Part shown: positions 43,250 to 51,867 of the stretch, one piece after another
Layout: each line of letters begins with the position of its first letter
Position numbering within the stretch: position 1 is the first letter of the stretch
Assembly (NCBI RefSeq): GCF_021560035.1
Contig: NZ_CP074373.1
Coordinates: forward strand, 2,786,001-2,850,000
Source: Virgibacillus sp. NKC19-16
Lineage (GTDB): Bacteria > Bacillota > Bacilli > Bacillales > Amphibacillaceae
Direction of reading: 5' to 3'
DNA: 64,000 nucleotides
Notes under the pieces: model-generated
What the model saw: the letters and a program-made list of their open reading frames with translations, nothing else
Told to the model about the DNA's origin: nothing
Database searches by the model: none
Made by a program: the position numbers and the translations under genes

Positions 43250-44266
43250 CTACATATACTGTTCTTTATCTAAATTTAAAAATTGCAATGCATTTAGACC
43301 ATGGATTTGGTCCTTTTCTCCGTCACTTAATGTTGTCAATTGATCAACGACTTTTCCGGATGGGACTTCACGTAATAAAAATGGATAGTCGGAACCTGCT
43401 ATGATCTGGTCCACTCCAAACCGGTCAATCATAAATTGTAAGTTATTTTCGTCGTAAACAAGCGAATCATAGTAAAGAAGTTTCGCATAGTGACTTGGTG
43501 GCTTCTCCGTTTTTCTGATTTGCGGCCACACATTCCAGCCCTTATCCATTCTTGGTAATAGATATGGCAGGGATCCACCGCCATGTGCAAAGCATATTTT
43601 TAAATTTGTATATTTATCTAGCATTCCACTCATAATAATACTACCTGCTGCTAAAGCTGTTTCTGAAGGCATACCGACCATATACATGAAATTATGGCGC
43701 GGCATCCGTTCTCCTCCTAATGTTTCCCAAGGATGAACAAACAATGGAACGCCCTGTTCATTTGCAGCCTCAAAGAATCGTTCGAGTTCTGGATCATCTA
43801 AATTCTTACCGTTCACATTACTACCGATTTGAACCCCTTTTAATCCTAAATCATGAACCGCTCTCTTCATTTCTTTTATGGCTATATCTACATCTTGCAG
43901 TGGAACGGTACCTAAACCGATAAACCTTTTTGGATTTTCCTTAGCGATGGATGCGATGAAGTCATTTTGAAATGTTGCCATTTCTAATCCTTGTTCCGGA
44001 TCTGACCAATAGCTGAATGTCACCGGTATTGGTGATAATACTTGGATATCAATTCCTTCTTCATCCATATCCTTTAAGCGCTTTTCTGCGTCCCATGCTT
44101 GATCCGTTATTTCCCTGAATTTCTTGCCCTTGATCATAATATTGGCCCCACAATCACATGTTTTCTCTAAAATAGGCCAACGATCATCCCCATATTTTTC
44201 GGCTAAATCCAAAAATTCCTCTGATATAATATGCGTATGAAAATCAATTTTTAAGTTACGTTGCAC
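43250..44266 (-). CDS. praH: ACMSD-like amidohydrolase, likely carboxy-hydroxymuconate-semialdehyde decarboxylase
   Basis: A 338-residue metal-dependent TIM-barrel decarboxylase. Metal ligands: HxH in IDFHTHII, His in LFVHPWE, His in FAHGGGSLPYLLPR, and Asp in IIAGSDYPFL, exactly the ACMSD layout. ACMSD relatives decarboxylate 2-amino-3-carboxymuconate semialdehyde, gamma-resorcylate or, as PraH in Paenibacillus, 5-carboxy-2-hydroxymuconate-6-semialdehyde. Beside an extradiol dioxygenase and an oxalocrotonate branch the PraH role is most likely, making 2-hydroxymuconate semialdehyde. GTG start with AGGAGAG. The symbol is by analogy. Confidence 0.82.
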   Translation of the reverse strand: MQRNLKIDFHTHIISEEFLDLAEKYGDDRWPILEKTCDCGANIMIKGKKFREITDQAWDAEKRLKDMDEEGIDIQVLSPIPVTFSYWSDPEQGLEMATFQNDFIASIAKENPKRFIGLGTVPLQDVDIAIKEMKRAVHDLGLKGVQIGSNVNGKNLDDPELERFFEAANEQGVPLFVHPWETLGGERMPRHNFMYMVGMPSETALAAGSIIMSGMLDKYTNLKICFAHGGGSLPYLLPRMDKGWNVWPQIRKTEKPPSHYAKLLYYDSLVYDENNLQFMIDRFGVDQIIAGSDYPFLLREVPSGKVVDQLTTLSDGEKDQIHGLNALQFLNLDKEQYM

Positions 44267-44337
44267 AAATGAACTCTCCTAGCATTCCTGATTTTGAATG
44301 AGAGATAGACGAATTGTTTCGTCCATCTCTTCTATCT

Positions 44338-45348
44338 TTATTCCCCTATTTTCACGCCATACGTGAAATAGGTTTCCGGTGGTGTGCTTCCCCACATCTC
44401 AAGACCTAATTGGCCGATACCGGATCCCCATTCAATTGGTTCCCAATCCGGGGAGAAAATTAAGAATCCACCTGTCCATATTTCTATTCGATGACCAGAA
44501 GGCTCAAAGACATAGATGAATTGCGCACCACTTGTTCCATGCTTACCAGGACCCCACTCAATTTCAATATCATTTTCTGCCATGATGTTTGCTGCACGGA
44601 TAAGTTCATCCGGAGAATCCAGGTAATAAGCTAAATGATGAAAGGATGCTCCATTTTGATTGGAGTTCCGCATGAGCGCCATTTCATGTGCAATATTCGT
44701 TCTACTCAACCATGAACCTAAGCGAACGTCTTCTTTGTTCTGAATATAGTAGCGATGATGAATACCAAGTAGATCCGTCCACCACTCTTGTTCTTTTTTC
44801 ACGTCATTAACCATCATATTGACATGGTCAAAGCGACGAGGTGAGACGCCTCTAAAGCTGTATTTACTTGGATGGCTCGGTAATTTTGACTGCAGTTTTG
44901 GATCATCCGTTACGAACAGTTCTTTCTCCCAGTACAGTTCAACCGGAAATCCGGCAGGGGATTTAAATTGAATCATGTCACCCAATGCTCGCTTCTCGCC
45001 ACCTGCTACCCATATAAAGTCAATATTCATTTCTTTTAATTGCTTTTCAAATAGCTTTAGTGATTCCTCCGTGCTTACACGCCAACCCATACGATTGACT
45101 TCGGATACATTGGATGCTCTTAGAACCAACGTATAATCATCAAAGTCCTGCCAAGCTCTTAGGTAAGCACGATCCCCGTCTGATTCTGTTAATACAAGAC
45201 CCATTACCTCTGTGAAAAACCATAATGATTGATCAAAATTTGTGACACTAATTTCGACATGCCCGATATGCGCAACCGTTCGTAAATACGTTTCCAATCT
45301 CTCTTGTGCAGATTCCTTATTAATTATTTCTTCCTTCGTTTTAGCCAT
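44338..45348 (-). CDS. VOC-fold extradiol ring-cleavage dioxygenase 1
   Basis: A 336-residue type I extradiol dioxygenase with two VOC domains. The catalytic second domain has the 2-His-1-carboxylate triad: His in RRFDHVNMMV, His in ASFHHLAYYLDSPDE, Glu in GHRIEIWTGG, plus the acid-base His in IAHEMALMR. It belongs to the catechol/homoprotocatechuate 2,3-dioxygenase group. With the neighbouring decarboxylase, protocatechuate 2,3-cleavage is the favoured reaction. It is encoded between the ferredoxin reductase and the decarboxylase in the Rieske operon. Confidence 0.92.
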   Translation of the reverse strand: MAKTKEEIINKESAQERLETYLRTVAHIGHVEISVTNFDQSLWFFTEVMGLVLTESDGDRAYLRAWQDFDDYTLVLRASNVSEVNRMGWRVSTEESLKLFEKQLKEMNIDFIWVAGGEKRALGDMIQFKSPAGFPVELYWEKELFVTDDPKLQSKLPSHPSKYSFRGVSPRRFDHVNMMVNDVKKEQEWWTDLLGIHHRYYIQNKEDVRLGSWLSRTNIAHEMALMRNSNQNGASFHHLAYYLDSPDELIRAANIMAENDIEIEWGPGKHGTSGAQFIYVFEPSGHRIEIWTGGFLIFSPDWEPIEWGSGIGQLGLEMWGSTPPETYFTYGVKIGE

Positions 45349-45372
45349 GATTTAACCTCCATATTTAGTTTT

Positions 45373-46416
45373 TCAGTAGGTAGCTACCTTTTCCTTCTTT
45401 TTTTTCTTCTTCTCCCTGCTCATAATGGATGTACTATGAGCAGTGTGTAGGGATGCTGTTGGGTCCATATAGACGATTGCATTACTTACCGCTATAGGAG
45501 CCTCACCAAATCCGGTGGCCATTAATTTAACCTTGCCCGCATATGTGGATATATCTCCAACGGCATAGATACCTGGTACCGTCGTTTCAGCTTTTGAGTT
45601 TGCTAGAATTGAGTTGTTTTCTATCTCTAAACCCCAGTCATTGATCGGACCTAAATTGGATATGAAACCATAATTCACGATATAATCATCCGCTTTTAGT
45701 TCCATATTTTCATCGCCCTTTGCTTGTTTAAGCTTAATGGTATCAATCCGGCTCTCCCCTACTATTTCTGTAGGAATAAACGGGGTGAGGACATCAACCG
45801 AAGACTCCTGCATTAGCTTCACCGTATAATCATGCGCTCTGAATCGATCCCTCCGGTGAATAATGGACACCTTTGATGCTACATTTTCTAACATTAAAGC
45901 CCAGTCCACTGCTGAATCTCCTCCACCAAATATACAAACATCCTTATTTTCAAAGTCCGTTAAGTTTTCAATACGATAATGCAGGTTCTTTCCTGCAAAT
46001 CGATCTTCATTTTCCAAATTCATCGTTCGTGGTTTGAAGGCTCCATTGCCGGCAGTAATAATAATCGTTTTCGAATAATGTGTTTGCGCACTTGTTTTTA
46101 TCGTAAAAATACCATCTTCCTTTGTTACCTCTTTTACTTCTTCATTTAAGCAAACATCATTTTCAAATTGATTCATTTGTTGCATCAATCCATCTACCAG
46201 ATCACTCGCTTTTATCTTTGGGAAGCCAGCTACATCATACACGTATTTATCCGGATACAATGCGGCAAGCTGTCCACCTAATTCTGGTAAACTCTCAATT
46301 ATTTTCACACTTGATTGGCGCATGCCTGCGTAAAATGCCGTAAATAAACCTACCGGGCCTCCACCTATAATGGTCATATCATATATTTCGTTTTCATTAA
46401 TGATGCTAGCCACCAC
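45373..46416 (-). CDS. thioredoxin-reductase-like ferredoxin--NAD(P) reductase
   Basis: A 347-residue flavoprotein of the YumC type. FAD motif MTIIGGGPVGLFTAFYAGMR, LPELGGQLAALYPDKYVYDVAGFP, NAD(P) motif VCIFGGGDSAVDWAL, and C-terminal GIYAVGDISTYAGKVKLMATGFGEA. The redox CxxC of thioredoxin reductases is missing, as in these ferredoxin reductases. It should supply electrons to the Rieske oxygenase via the ferredoxin. Oddities: a GTG start two codons after a stop with an unusual ribosome binding site, and a lysine-rich tail (REKKKKKKEKVATY). Confidence 0.9.
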   Translation of the reverse strand: MVASIINENEIYDMTIIGGGPVGLFTAFYAGMRQSSVKIIESLPELGGQLAALYPDKYVYDVAGFPKIKASDLVDGLMQQMNQFENDVCLNEEVKEVTKEDGIFTIKTSAQTHYSKTIIITAGNGAFKPRTMNLENEDRFAGKNLHYRIENLTDFENKDVCIFGGGDSAVDWALMLENVASKVSIIHRRDRFRAHDYTVKLMQESSVDVLTPFIPTEIVGESRIDTIKLKQAKGDENMELKADDYIVNYGFISNLGPINDWGLEIENNSILANSKAETTVPGIYAVGDISTYAGKVKLMATGFGEAPIAVSNAIVYMDPTASLHTAHSTSIMSREKKKKKKEKVATY

Positions 46417-46439
46417 CTTTCACTTCTTGACGCGATCCT

Positions 46440-46928
46440 TTATAGAATTAAACTAATTTTCCCGTGAGGTCTCAAGCTATCTAAATGTAAGACAACCTTT
46501 TTACTTTTAATCTTAATTTCATCGTCCTGCTCGACAAGTTCATACGTGTGCTTCCCGATGAACGTGTCCATCACTTCTCTTTTCGTTCGGTGGATTGTAA
46601 AATTACACTCCACTGTAATGACATCTGAATCCAAATTACTCACCAAAATATTATTATAATTATGGACCGTGGTAGAGTGTGGATACTCGACATGTGCCTC
46701 TTTTTTCAGTAACCTTTCTGCTCGCTCCTGAAGTCGATCCCGATTATCATGTGCATAGAATAACGACTTTGTTGCACTCGCTTCCGGATCACCGATAGGC
46801 GGTATCTTGTAGGTGCCATCATCTGTAAACAATGCAGCCCACTCCTTTAATCTCCACTCATCCAATATTTTGGCTTCCGTATAAAGAAAATCAACCACAT
46901 CTTGACGTGTTATCGTTTTTACAGTCAT
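46440..46928 (-). CDS. ring-hydroxylating dioxygenase beta subunit
   Basis: A 162-residue small subunit of the SnoaL-like cone fold. VVDFLYTEAKILDEWRLKEWAALFTDDGTYKIPP is the family N-terminus. It has a structural role in an alpha3beta3 Rieske oxygenase. Its ATG overlaps the alpha stop by four bases (ATGA), indicating tight coupling and equal expression. Confidence 0.93.
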   Translation of the reverse strand: MTVKTITRQDVVDFLYTEAKILDEWRLKEWAALFTDDGTYKIPPIGDPEASATKSLFYAHDNRDRLQERAERLLKKEAHVEYPHSTTVHNYNNILVSNLDSDVITVECNFTIHRTKREVMDTFIGKHTYELVEQDDEIKIKSKKVVLHLDSLRPHGKISLIL

Positions 46929-48208
46929 TTCTGAGCGACCTCCTTCTCCTTATTCAACGATGCTTGGATTCTAGCATTATATTGCCTCCAGAAATTCCTC
47001 ATTTGAACTTCATCTGTTGCTAGCGCGTTCCCTTCTCCTCGTACCATCCCTTTGGAAATGTCATTCCACTCAACTTCTTCGTTATTGTTATAGGCTTCTT
47101 GACATAATTCCAATGCCTCGTTATCATCTGGTGTCGCGAAACCAGCTGGGCCTAAGAACTCTAAGAAGTTATTATTTCTCGCCATCCGATGTGCCTCATT
47201 TTCGCCCTTAGGAGCTAATGAATAGCCGGATACTTCGATATAGCCAGGGGATGTTGGATAAAATGTTCTTGCCGTGACAGCCATAATGTCATTAATGACC
47301 AGATTAGGAAATATCACAATATTACGGTTGTAGTTGGCGATTCGATCTGCACGTTCTTCACCAAAGCGTTCAGCAAGTTTAACTTTCATTTCCTCCATAT
47401 CGTTTTTTAATTCTTCATCCCAGATTGGCGTCCATTGTGCAACAGGTCTTCCCCAAGGAGCCACGTATTCAATAACACCATGACCATTGTCGAGTTCCAC
47501 GCCTTCTCCTTCTAATTGCACACGTTTTAAATTTGGATCTTGATCTTGCTTAATATCAAAATACGTCTTATGCGTAGGCATTCCGTGATATAAGTCAACA
47601 CTGTTTTCAGCTAATAGCTTCCAATTCGCTCTTACGCTGTATTCCTGTATGCCACCTAGCGCTTCTAATCCGTATTCCGATTGATCGACTACCAGGTCAA
47701 TGTATTCTTTCGCATTCCCTAAATATTCATCTAATGAAATAGCGTTTTCATCAAAGTTAACAAACACAAAGCCACGGTAGTTTTCCACTCTATTAACCGC
47801 TTTCATATTCTTCGTGCCATCATTATTAAAATCCTCAGGAAAGCCATCTTTTCCAGGCATACCTACTAACTCACCATCATTTTTAAAACTCCAAGCATGA
47901 TAGAAACAGCGGAAAACTCTTGAATTTCCTTCGTTCTCCCTGCAAACAAGCGCACCACGGTGTGGACACGTATTGAAAAGCGCCCGAATTTCACCGTCCT
48001 GACTTCGTACAAATAGTAAATTGCGCCCGCCTACTTTTTTCCGCCTGTAATCCCCTAACTCCGAAATTTCTGTTTCATGACCGAGGAACAACCAACATTT
48101 ATTAAAAATTTCAGCCCGTTCCCTTGCCAGTATTTCTCTATCTGTAAATACACTACGGTGAACAAGAAACTCACTCTTTTCTACGTTGTCCCGTATAAAT
48201 TGATTCAT
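46925..48208 (-). CDS. Rieske aromatic ring-hydroxylating dioxygenase alpha subunit
   Basis: A 427-residue catalytic subunit. Rieske [2Fe-2S] ligands are in FNTCPHRGALVC and FRCFYHAWSF. The mononuclear iron site is in LLAENSVDLYHGMPTHKTYFD, with the late Asp in FATPDDNEALELCQEA. It adds oxygen to an aromatic acid. No cis-diol dehydrogenase is encoded in the cluster, so the product must rearomatise by loss of a group, as with anthranilate-, aminobenzoate- or sulfobenzoate-type dioxygenases, or a dehydrogenase lies elsewhere. First gene of the oxygenase operon, 64 bp downstream of a perfect cre site. Confidence 0.94.
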   Translation of the reverse strand: MNQFIRDNVEKSEFLVHRSVFTDREILARERAEIFNKCWLFLGHETEISELGDYRRKKVGGRNLLFVRSQDGEIRALFNTCPHRGALVCRENEGNSRVFRCFYHAWSFKNDGELVGMPGKDGFPEDFNNDGTKNMKAVNRVENYRGFVFVNFDENAISLDEYLGNAKEYIDLVVDQSEYGLEALGGIQEYSVRANWKLLAENSVDLYHGMPTHKTYFDIKQDQDPNLKRVQLEGEGVELDNGHGVIEYVAPWGRPVAQWTPIWDEELKNDMEEMKVKLAERFGEERADRIANYNRNIVIFPNLVINDIMAVTARTFYPTSPGYIEVSGYSLAPKGENEAHRMARNNNFLEFLGPAGFATPDDNEALELCQEAYNNNEEVEWNDISKGMVRGEGNALATDEVQMRNFWRQYNARIQASLNKEKEVAQK

Positions 48209-48271
48209 TTTATACCCTCCATTTATTGTTGAAGCCTTCTTCCATTTGCGTTATTAATTAAAATTCAAATC

Positions 48272-48285
48272 TGTCAGCGTTTGCA
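48272..48285 (-). promoter_or_regulatory. perfect-consensus cre site upstream of the Rieske operon
   Basis: Minus strand TGCAAACGCTGACA, 14 of 14 to TGNAANCGNTNNCA, 64 bp before the alpha-subunit start. Confidence 0.7.
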
Positions 48286-48411
48286 TTTATTCAGCTTTCA
48301 TCACCACTTTGTAATCACTTACATTATTCAGCAAAAATCCCCCCTTTAATGTAAATCGGATATTAAATTTATGAACTTGCTTTTAATTTATTTGTTACTT
48401 TTAATTATAAA

Positions 48412-48439
48412 ATCCAATTTTGTTAGATACAAATTGGAT
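48412..48439. promoter_or_regulatory. 9-bp perfect dyad, candidate LysR binding site
   Basis: ATCCAATTT, 10-base spacer, AAATTGGAT, in the divergent region between lysR and the Rieske operon. Contains T-N11-A type spacing. A T-run follows on the plus side, so a weak terminator is an alternative. The rest of the 390-base gap is promoter DNA. Confidence 0.55.
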
Positions 48440-48516
48440 ATTTTTTTGTTTTCCTACTAATTTAAAAAAATAATTTATAGCCATTTTTTAAAAGTGTAAT
48501 CCTTCTGTCAATTTGT

Positions 48517-48546
48517 TTGACAGTCTGATGTATTTTGACATATACT
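48517..48546 (+). promoter_or_regulatory. promoter of the lysR gene
   Basis: TTGACA (48517-48522), 18-base spacer, TATACT (48541-48546). Confidence 0.6.
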
Positions 48547-48553
48547 TATAGGA

Positions 48554-48567
48554 TGGAACCGCTTTCT
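48554..48567 (+). promoter_or_regulatory. candidate cre site at lysR transcription start
   Basis: TGGAACCGCTTTCT, 13 of 14 to consensus, about eight bases after the -10 box. Confidence 0.5.
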
Positions 48568-48598
48568 TATTAAACTAGCGATCTCAGGAGGAAACAAG

Positions 48599-49483
48599 AT
48601 GAATGAAAGCCAATTACAGACTTTCCTTACGGTAGCCAAGTATAAAAGCTACTCCAAAGCTGCAGTTGTCCTTAATGTCACGCAACCAACCATTACATCA
48701 CGGATAAAAGCTTTAGAAGACATCTTGCAATGTGAACTTTTTACGAGAATTGGACATGAAATATTCTTAACCAAAGAAGGTAATATGTTTATAGATTATG
48801 CGAATAATATTTTGATCTATATTACACATTCAAAAGAAATTACAAACATGGTTAAAGATCCGGTTGTAAAAGTCGGCTTTTCCCCGGGATACGCTTACTC
48901 TTTTATCATCGAGCTTTTAAAAACGATTAAATCAATTGGTGAAATAGATATTCAGGTGATCGAAGGCCATGATTCAGTCAGTTTAAATGAAGGCGTTTTA
49001 TCCGGAGAAATTGACTTAGTCTTTACGAGAGAAGTTCTGGTAAATAATCATGACGTTATGTCAGAATATCTATTTGATAATAATCTAGTACTGGTCCTCC
49101 CAACCAATCATCATCTATGTAGCAAACAATCGCTAAACATAGAAGACTTAAACACCGAGACGATCATAAGTTATAGGCGAAATTCCGCATTATGGAAGGA
49201 AATTGATAAAGAACTTATCGCTGCAAGAAATGTAACACGCATTGACGTTGATAATAATGAAATGCTTCTAAAAGCTGTTGCCAATGAGATAGGGATTGGC
49301 ATTATACCTGAACTGGGCATTGATACAAGATATGAAACGGAAGTAGAAATCCGGGAAATAAGTAACATTTATAACATACCAAATAAGGTCTATGTCCAAT
49401 ACCGAAAAAGTTCCCAAATAAGGAACCTCGCTAAGAAGATTATTTACTCGATTATCCATCATAAATATGCAGAAGCTTATTGA
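48599..49483 (+). CDS. LysR family transcriptional regulator
   Basis: A 294-residue regulator. N-terminal winged helix (LQTFLTVAKYKSYSKAAVVLNVTQPTITSRIKALE, residues about 5-39) and a LysR effector domain (VKVGFSPGYAYSFIIELLKTI, LSGEIDLVFTREVL, ANEIGIGIIPELGID). Divergent from the Rieske operon, so it probably activates that operon in response to the aromatic substrate or a ring-cleavage intermediate. AGGAGG site. Confidence 0.93.
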   Translation: MNESQLQTFLTVAKYKSYSKAAVVLNVTQPTITSRIKALEDILQCELFTRIGHEIFLTKEGNMFIDYANNILIYITHSKEITNMVKDPVVKVGFSPGYAYSFIIELLKTIKSIGEIDIQVIEGHDSVSLNEGVLSGEIDLVFTREVLVNNHDVMSEYLFDNNLVLVLPTNHHLCSKQSLNIEDLNTETIISYRRNSALWKEIDKELIAARNVTRIDVDNNEMLLKAVANEIGIGIIPELGIDTRYETEVEIREISNIYNIPNKVYVQYRKSSQIRNLAKKIIYSIIHHKYAEAY

Positions 49484-49572
49484 GGAGCGTGGGGGAGGCC
49501 TTTGCGCTTCTTTGTTGCGTATAGAGGAAGTAAAAAGGACAGAGGGACAGGATCGGAACCTGTCCCTCTGTC
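49484..49572. repeat. extragenic repeat with bidirectional terminator hairpin
   Basis: A GC-rich segment after the lysR stop, then GACAGAGGGACAGG / CCTGTCCCTCTGTC (49538-49551, 49559-49572), a perfect 14-bp stem with 7-base loop between convergent lysR and dioxygenase genes. The GGGACAGG hairpin recurs at 57.3 kb and, degenerate, at 60.7 kb. Confidence 0.8.
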
Positions 49573-49577
49573 ACCGT

Positions 49578-50564
49578 CTAGCTTTTAACAGGGCTTTTTA
49601 CATTAGGCGTCCCGTATTTAAAGTAAGAGTCCGGTAATGGTGCACCATAATGAATGATCGCTTTTTCAATCTCATTTCCTTTCCACATACGTGGTTGCCA
49701 TTCCGGATCAAAAATCAGATAGCCGGAATCACCAAAAAGTTCAATGCGGTTGCCGCCCGGTTCGATCACATACATGCACAATGCCTGGGAGACTCCATGC
49801 TTAAGTGGTCCTGCTTCAATTTCGATTCCGTGTTCCGTTAAAACATCAGCTAAATCATGCAAATGCTGTGGGAACCCATACCAGAATGCCACATGATGCA
49901 ACTTTCCAAGTCCTTTTTCTGATGTTCCTGTATCCGCCATATAAGCCAGTTCATGAACCAATGGACTTACACTTAACCAAGCACCAATTTCATCGCCATC
50001 ATCTTTCACGACATGCTCACGCAATCTGAATCCAAGGTCATTCATCAAATGCTCCTTATTGCGATTAACATTGCTTGACATCAAATTAACATGATCAATT
50101 CGCCGAACTGGAATACCGGTTAACGGACGTTTTTCAGGGCGGCTCTTAAGCGTCGTCCTGTTGCTGTCGTTGCTCTGATAATAATCAACATCCCATAAAA
50201 TCTCCATATTGTGATTATCCGGTGTGACAAATTGATATGCAGCTCCATGTCCGAGATCGCCGTCAATCCATCCTTTGCCGGCGCCGGATTTTTCAAGGTC
50301 CTTCACGCGGCGTTCCAGTGCATCTTTGGAGCTTGCCCGCCAGCCGACATGTCCCAAACCAGCTTCATTCCGCTCCGTTACTTTCAATGTATGGTGATAA
50401 TGGTCCTCATAAGAACGGAGATAAACCGACTGCCCTTCTCTTGCCACCTCTGACATGCCCAATAACTTTTTGAAAAACCACAAGGTTTGATCCGGTACCG
50501 CTGTATAAATCTCCACATGAGCCAACTGCGCAACGTCAAATTTCTTTAATTCTTGTTCCAGCAT
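49578..50564 (-). CDS. VOC-fold extradiol ring-cleavage dioxygenase 2
   Basis: About 328 residues, paralogous to dioxygenase 1. Iron ligands: His in [10 protein letters not shown], His in [11 protein letters not shown], Glu in [10 protein letters not shown]; acid-base His in LVHELAYM. The two proteins share the catechol 2,3-dioxygenase architecture but differ widely, so they probably cleave different catechols, for example free catechol and a carboxylated one. ATG 50564 with AAGGGGG is chosen; a longer frame to 50651 is unlikely. A perfect cre site lies 35 bp upstream and the gene appears monocistronic. Confidence 0.92.
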   Translation of the reverse strand: MLEQELKKFDVAQLAHVEIYTAVPDQTLWFFKKLLGMSEVAREGQSVYLRSYEDHYHHTLKVTERNEAGLGHVGWRASSKDALERRVKDLEKSGAGKGWIDGDLGHGAAYQFVTPDNHNMEILWDVDYYQSNDSNRTTLKSRPEKRPLTGIPVRRIDHVNLMSSNVNRNKEHLMNDLGFRLREHVVKDDGDEIGAWLSVSPLVHELAYMADTGTSEKGLGKLHHVAFWYGFPQHLHDLADVLTEHGIEIEAGPLKHGVSQALCMYVIEPGGNRIELFGDSGYLIFDPEWQPRMWKGNEIEKAIIHYGAPLPDSYFKYGTPNVKSPVKS

Positions 50565-50598
50565 TATTAATTCCCCCTTAAATAATATAGATATTATC

Positions 50599-50612
50599 TG
50601 ATAACGCTTCCA
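50599..50612 (-). promoter_or_regulatory. perfect-consensus cre site at dioxygenase 2
   Basis: Minus strand TGGAAGCGTTATCA, 14 of 14 to consensus, 35 bp upstream of the start codon. Confidence 0.7.
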
Positions 50613-50762
50613 AACATTTTCAACAAATATGTGCATACAATGACTGCACATATTATAAATAATTCTTAATAGTAATGGTAAACTGTTTTTTCATTTAAAT
50701 TAACCCCTTTGTTCTTCTATAAGCAACACATTTAAAAATTTCAAATCTTTTTTACTAGCAGT

Positions 50763-50831
50763 AAGCACAGTGGCGGTTCTCCCGCTTCCTCATAAGCGAA
50801 CAGGAAGCAAGCGAGCCGTCCCAATGCTCCC
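50763..50831. repeat. extragenic hairpin repeat (GCTTCCT / AGGAAGC)
   Basis: A GC-rich stretch with nested GCTTCCT / AGGAAGC arms and GACGGCTCGC, of the same Bacillaceae repeat type as at 57.15 kb. It ends the lower-pathway operon just after the tautomerase gene. Confidence 0.65.
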
Positions 50832-50840
50832 CCACCAGCA

Positions 50841-51032
50841 TCATCTCCCTAAATTCTCTGCGGAAGTCCCACCAATAGACCAATGTGTTTTAGGCACCTC
50901 ATGCACAATAACACGTACATTTTCTTTCGGAGCATCCAGTGATTCACTGACTGCTTCGGTTACATTTTTCATCATTGCTTCGATTTTTTCAGGAGGTCTT
51001 CCCTCCATAATTTCTACATTTATAAGTGGCAC
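50841..51032 (-). CDS. praC: 4-oxalocrotonate tautomerase
   Basis: About 63 residues. The enzyme needs an N-terminal proline as catalytic base. The frame can start at ATG 51041, but GTG 51032 followed by CCA gives fMet-Pro-Leu-Ile-Asn-Val-Glu-Ile, the exact 4-OT N-terminus, and has GGGAG eight bases upstream. MEGRPPEKIEAMMKNVTEAV and the conserved Arg at about 10 and 38 follow the family. It isomerises 2-hydroxymuconate to 2-oxo-3-hexenedioate. Last gene of the lower pathway. Confidence 0.93.
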   Translation of the reverse strand: MPLINVEIMEGRPPEKIEAMMKNVTEAVSESLDAPKENVRVIVHEVPKTHWSIGGTSAENLGR

Positions 51033-51049
51033 ATATTTCACTCCCTCTA

Positions 51050-51838
51050 TTATTCTTTTACGAAAAAGGATACATCGCCTAATCCGCCGTATTTCGCATT
51101 GACAAAATCACCAGGAGACAGTCGAACTGCTGCTGTGATGCCACCGGATAAAATGGGTTGGCCTGCTTTTACTTTTTCTCCCTTTTTAGCTAGCATATTA
51201 GCAAGTCTTGCAACCGACTTGGCTGGATGATTTAGTACAGCGGCACCTGCTCCCAATGATTGAACTTCTCCGTTTATGGATAAGGTTACACCAACAACGT
51301 CCAGTTCTAATTCCTCTGGTTTTCTCAAATACGTTCCAAACACGGCCCCTGCTGCAGAAGTATTATCTGCAATAACGTCTGGCAATGTAAAATTGAAATT
51401 CTCATAGCGGCTATCAATGATCTCAATAGCTGGAAAAACATATTCCGTTGCCCGTAATACATCTAGTGTGGTAATACCTGGTCCTTCTAAGTCTCTGCTC
51501 AAAATAAATCCGATTTCAGGTTCTACTTTTGGATGGATATAATCAGAGATGGCGATGGAATCCCCTTCTTCGACAACCATATTATCGAATACATAGCCAT
51601 AGATTGGATCATCGACGTCCATTTGCTTCATTTTAGCCTCACTGGTAATTCCCATCTTCGGCCCGATAATTTTAGATCCTTCTTCCAATTTTTGACGAAT
51701 TAGTTCTTCTTGAACAAGATACGCCTCGTCGATGGAAAGTTCCGGATATAAATCTGCAGTAATTTTTATTATTTCCTGTTTTTCTTTTTCTGCATGGTGC
51801 ACATAATTAGCAAGCTCTTTGATTGTATTTTGATCCAT
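51050..51838 (-). CDS. praD: 2-oxo-3-hexenedioate (4-oxalocrotonate) decarboxylase
   Basis: A 262-residue FAH-fold enzyme of the DmpH type: SKIIGPKMGITSEAKMKQMDVDDPIYGYVFD, the metal site HPKVEPEIGFILSRDLEGPG, and GAGAAVLNHPAKSVARLANMLAKKG. It releases CO2 from the tautomerised muconate to give 2-oxopent-4-enoate. Paralogous to the hydratase at 53.8 kb; family motifs (MGITSEAKMKQM rather than [10 protein letters not shown]) separate the two. 17 bp from the tautomerase gene. Confidence 0.9.
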   Translation of the reverse strand: MDQNTIKELANYVHHAEKEKQEIIKITADLYPELSIDEAYLVQEELIRQKLEEGSKIIGPKMGITSEAKMKQMDVDDPIYGYVFDNMVVEEGDSIAISDYIHPKVEPEIGFILSRDLEGPGITTLDVLRATEYVFPAIEIIDSRYENFNFTLPDVIADNTSAAGAVFGTYLRKPEELELDVVGVTLSINGEVQSLGAGAAVLNHPAKSVARLANMLAKKGEKVKAGQPILSGGITAAVRLSPGDFVNAKYGGLGDVSFFVKE

Positions 51839-51867
51839 ACTGTTCCTCCTGCTTACGACTTTAGTCT

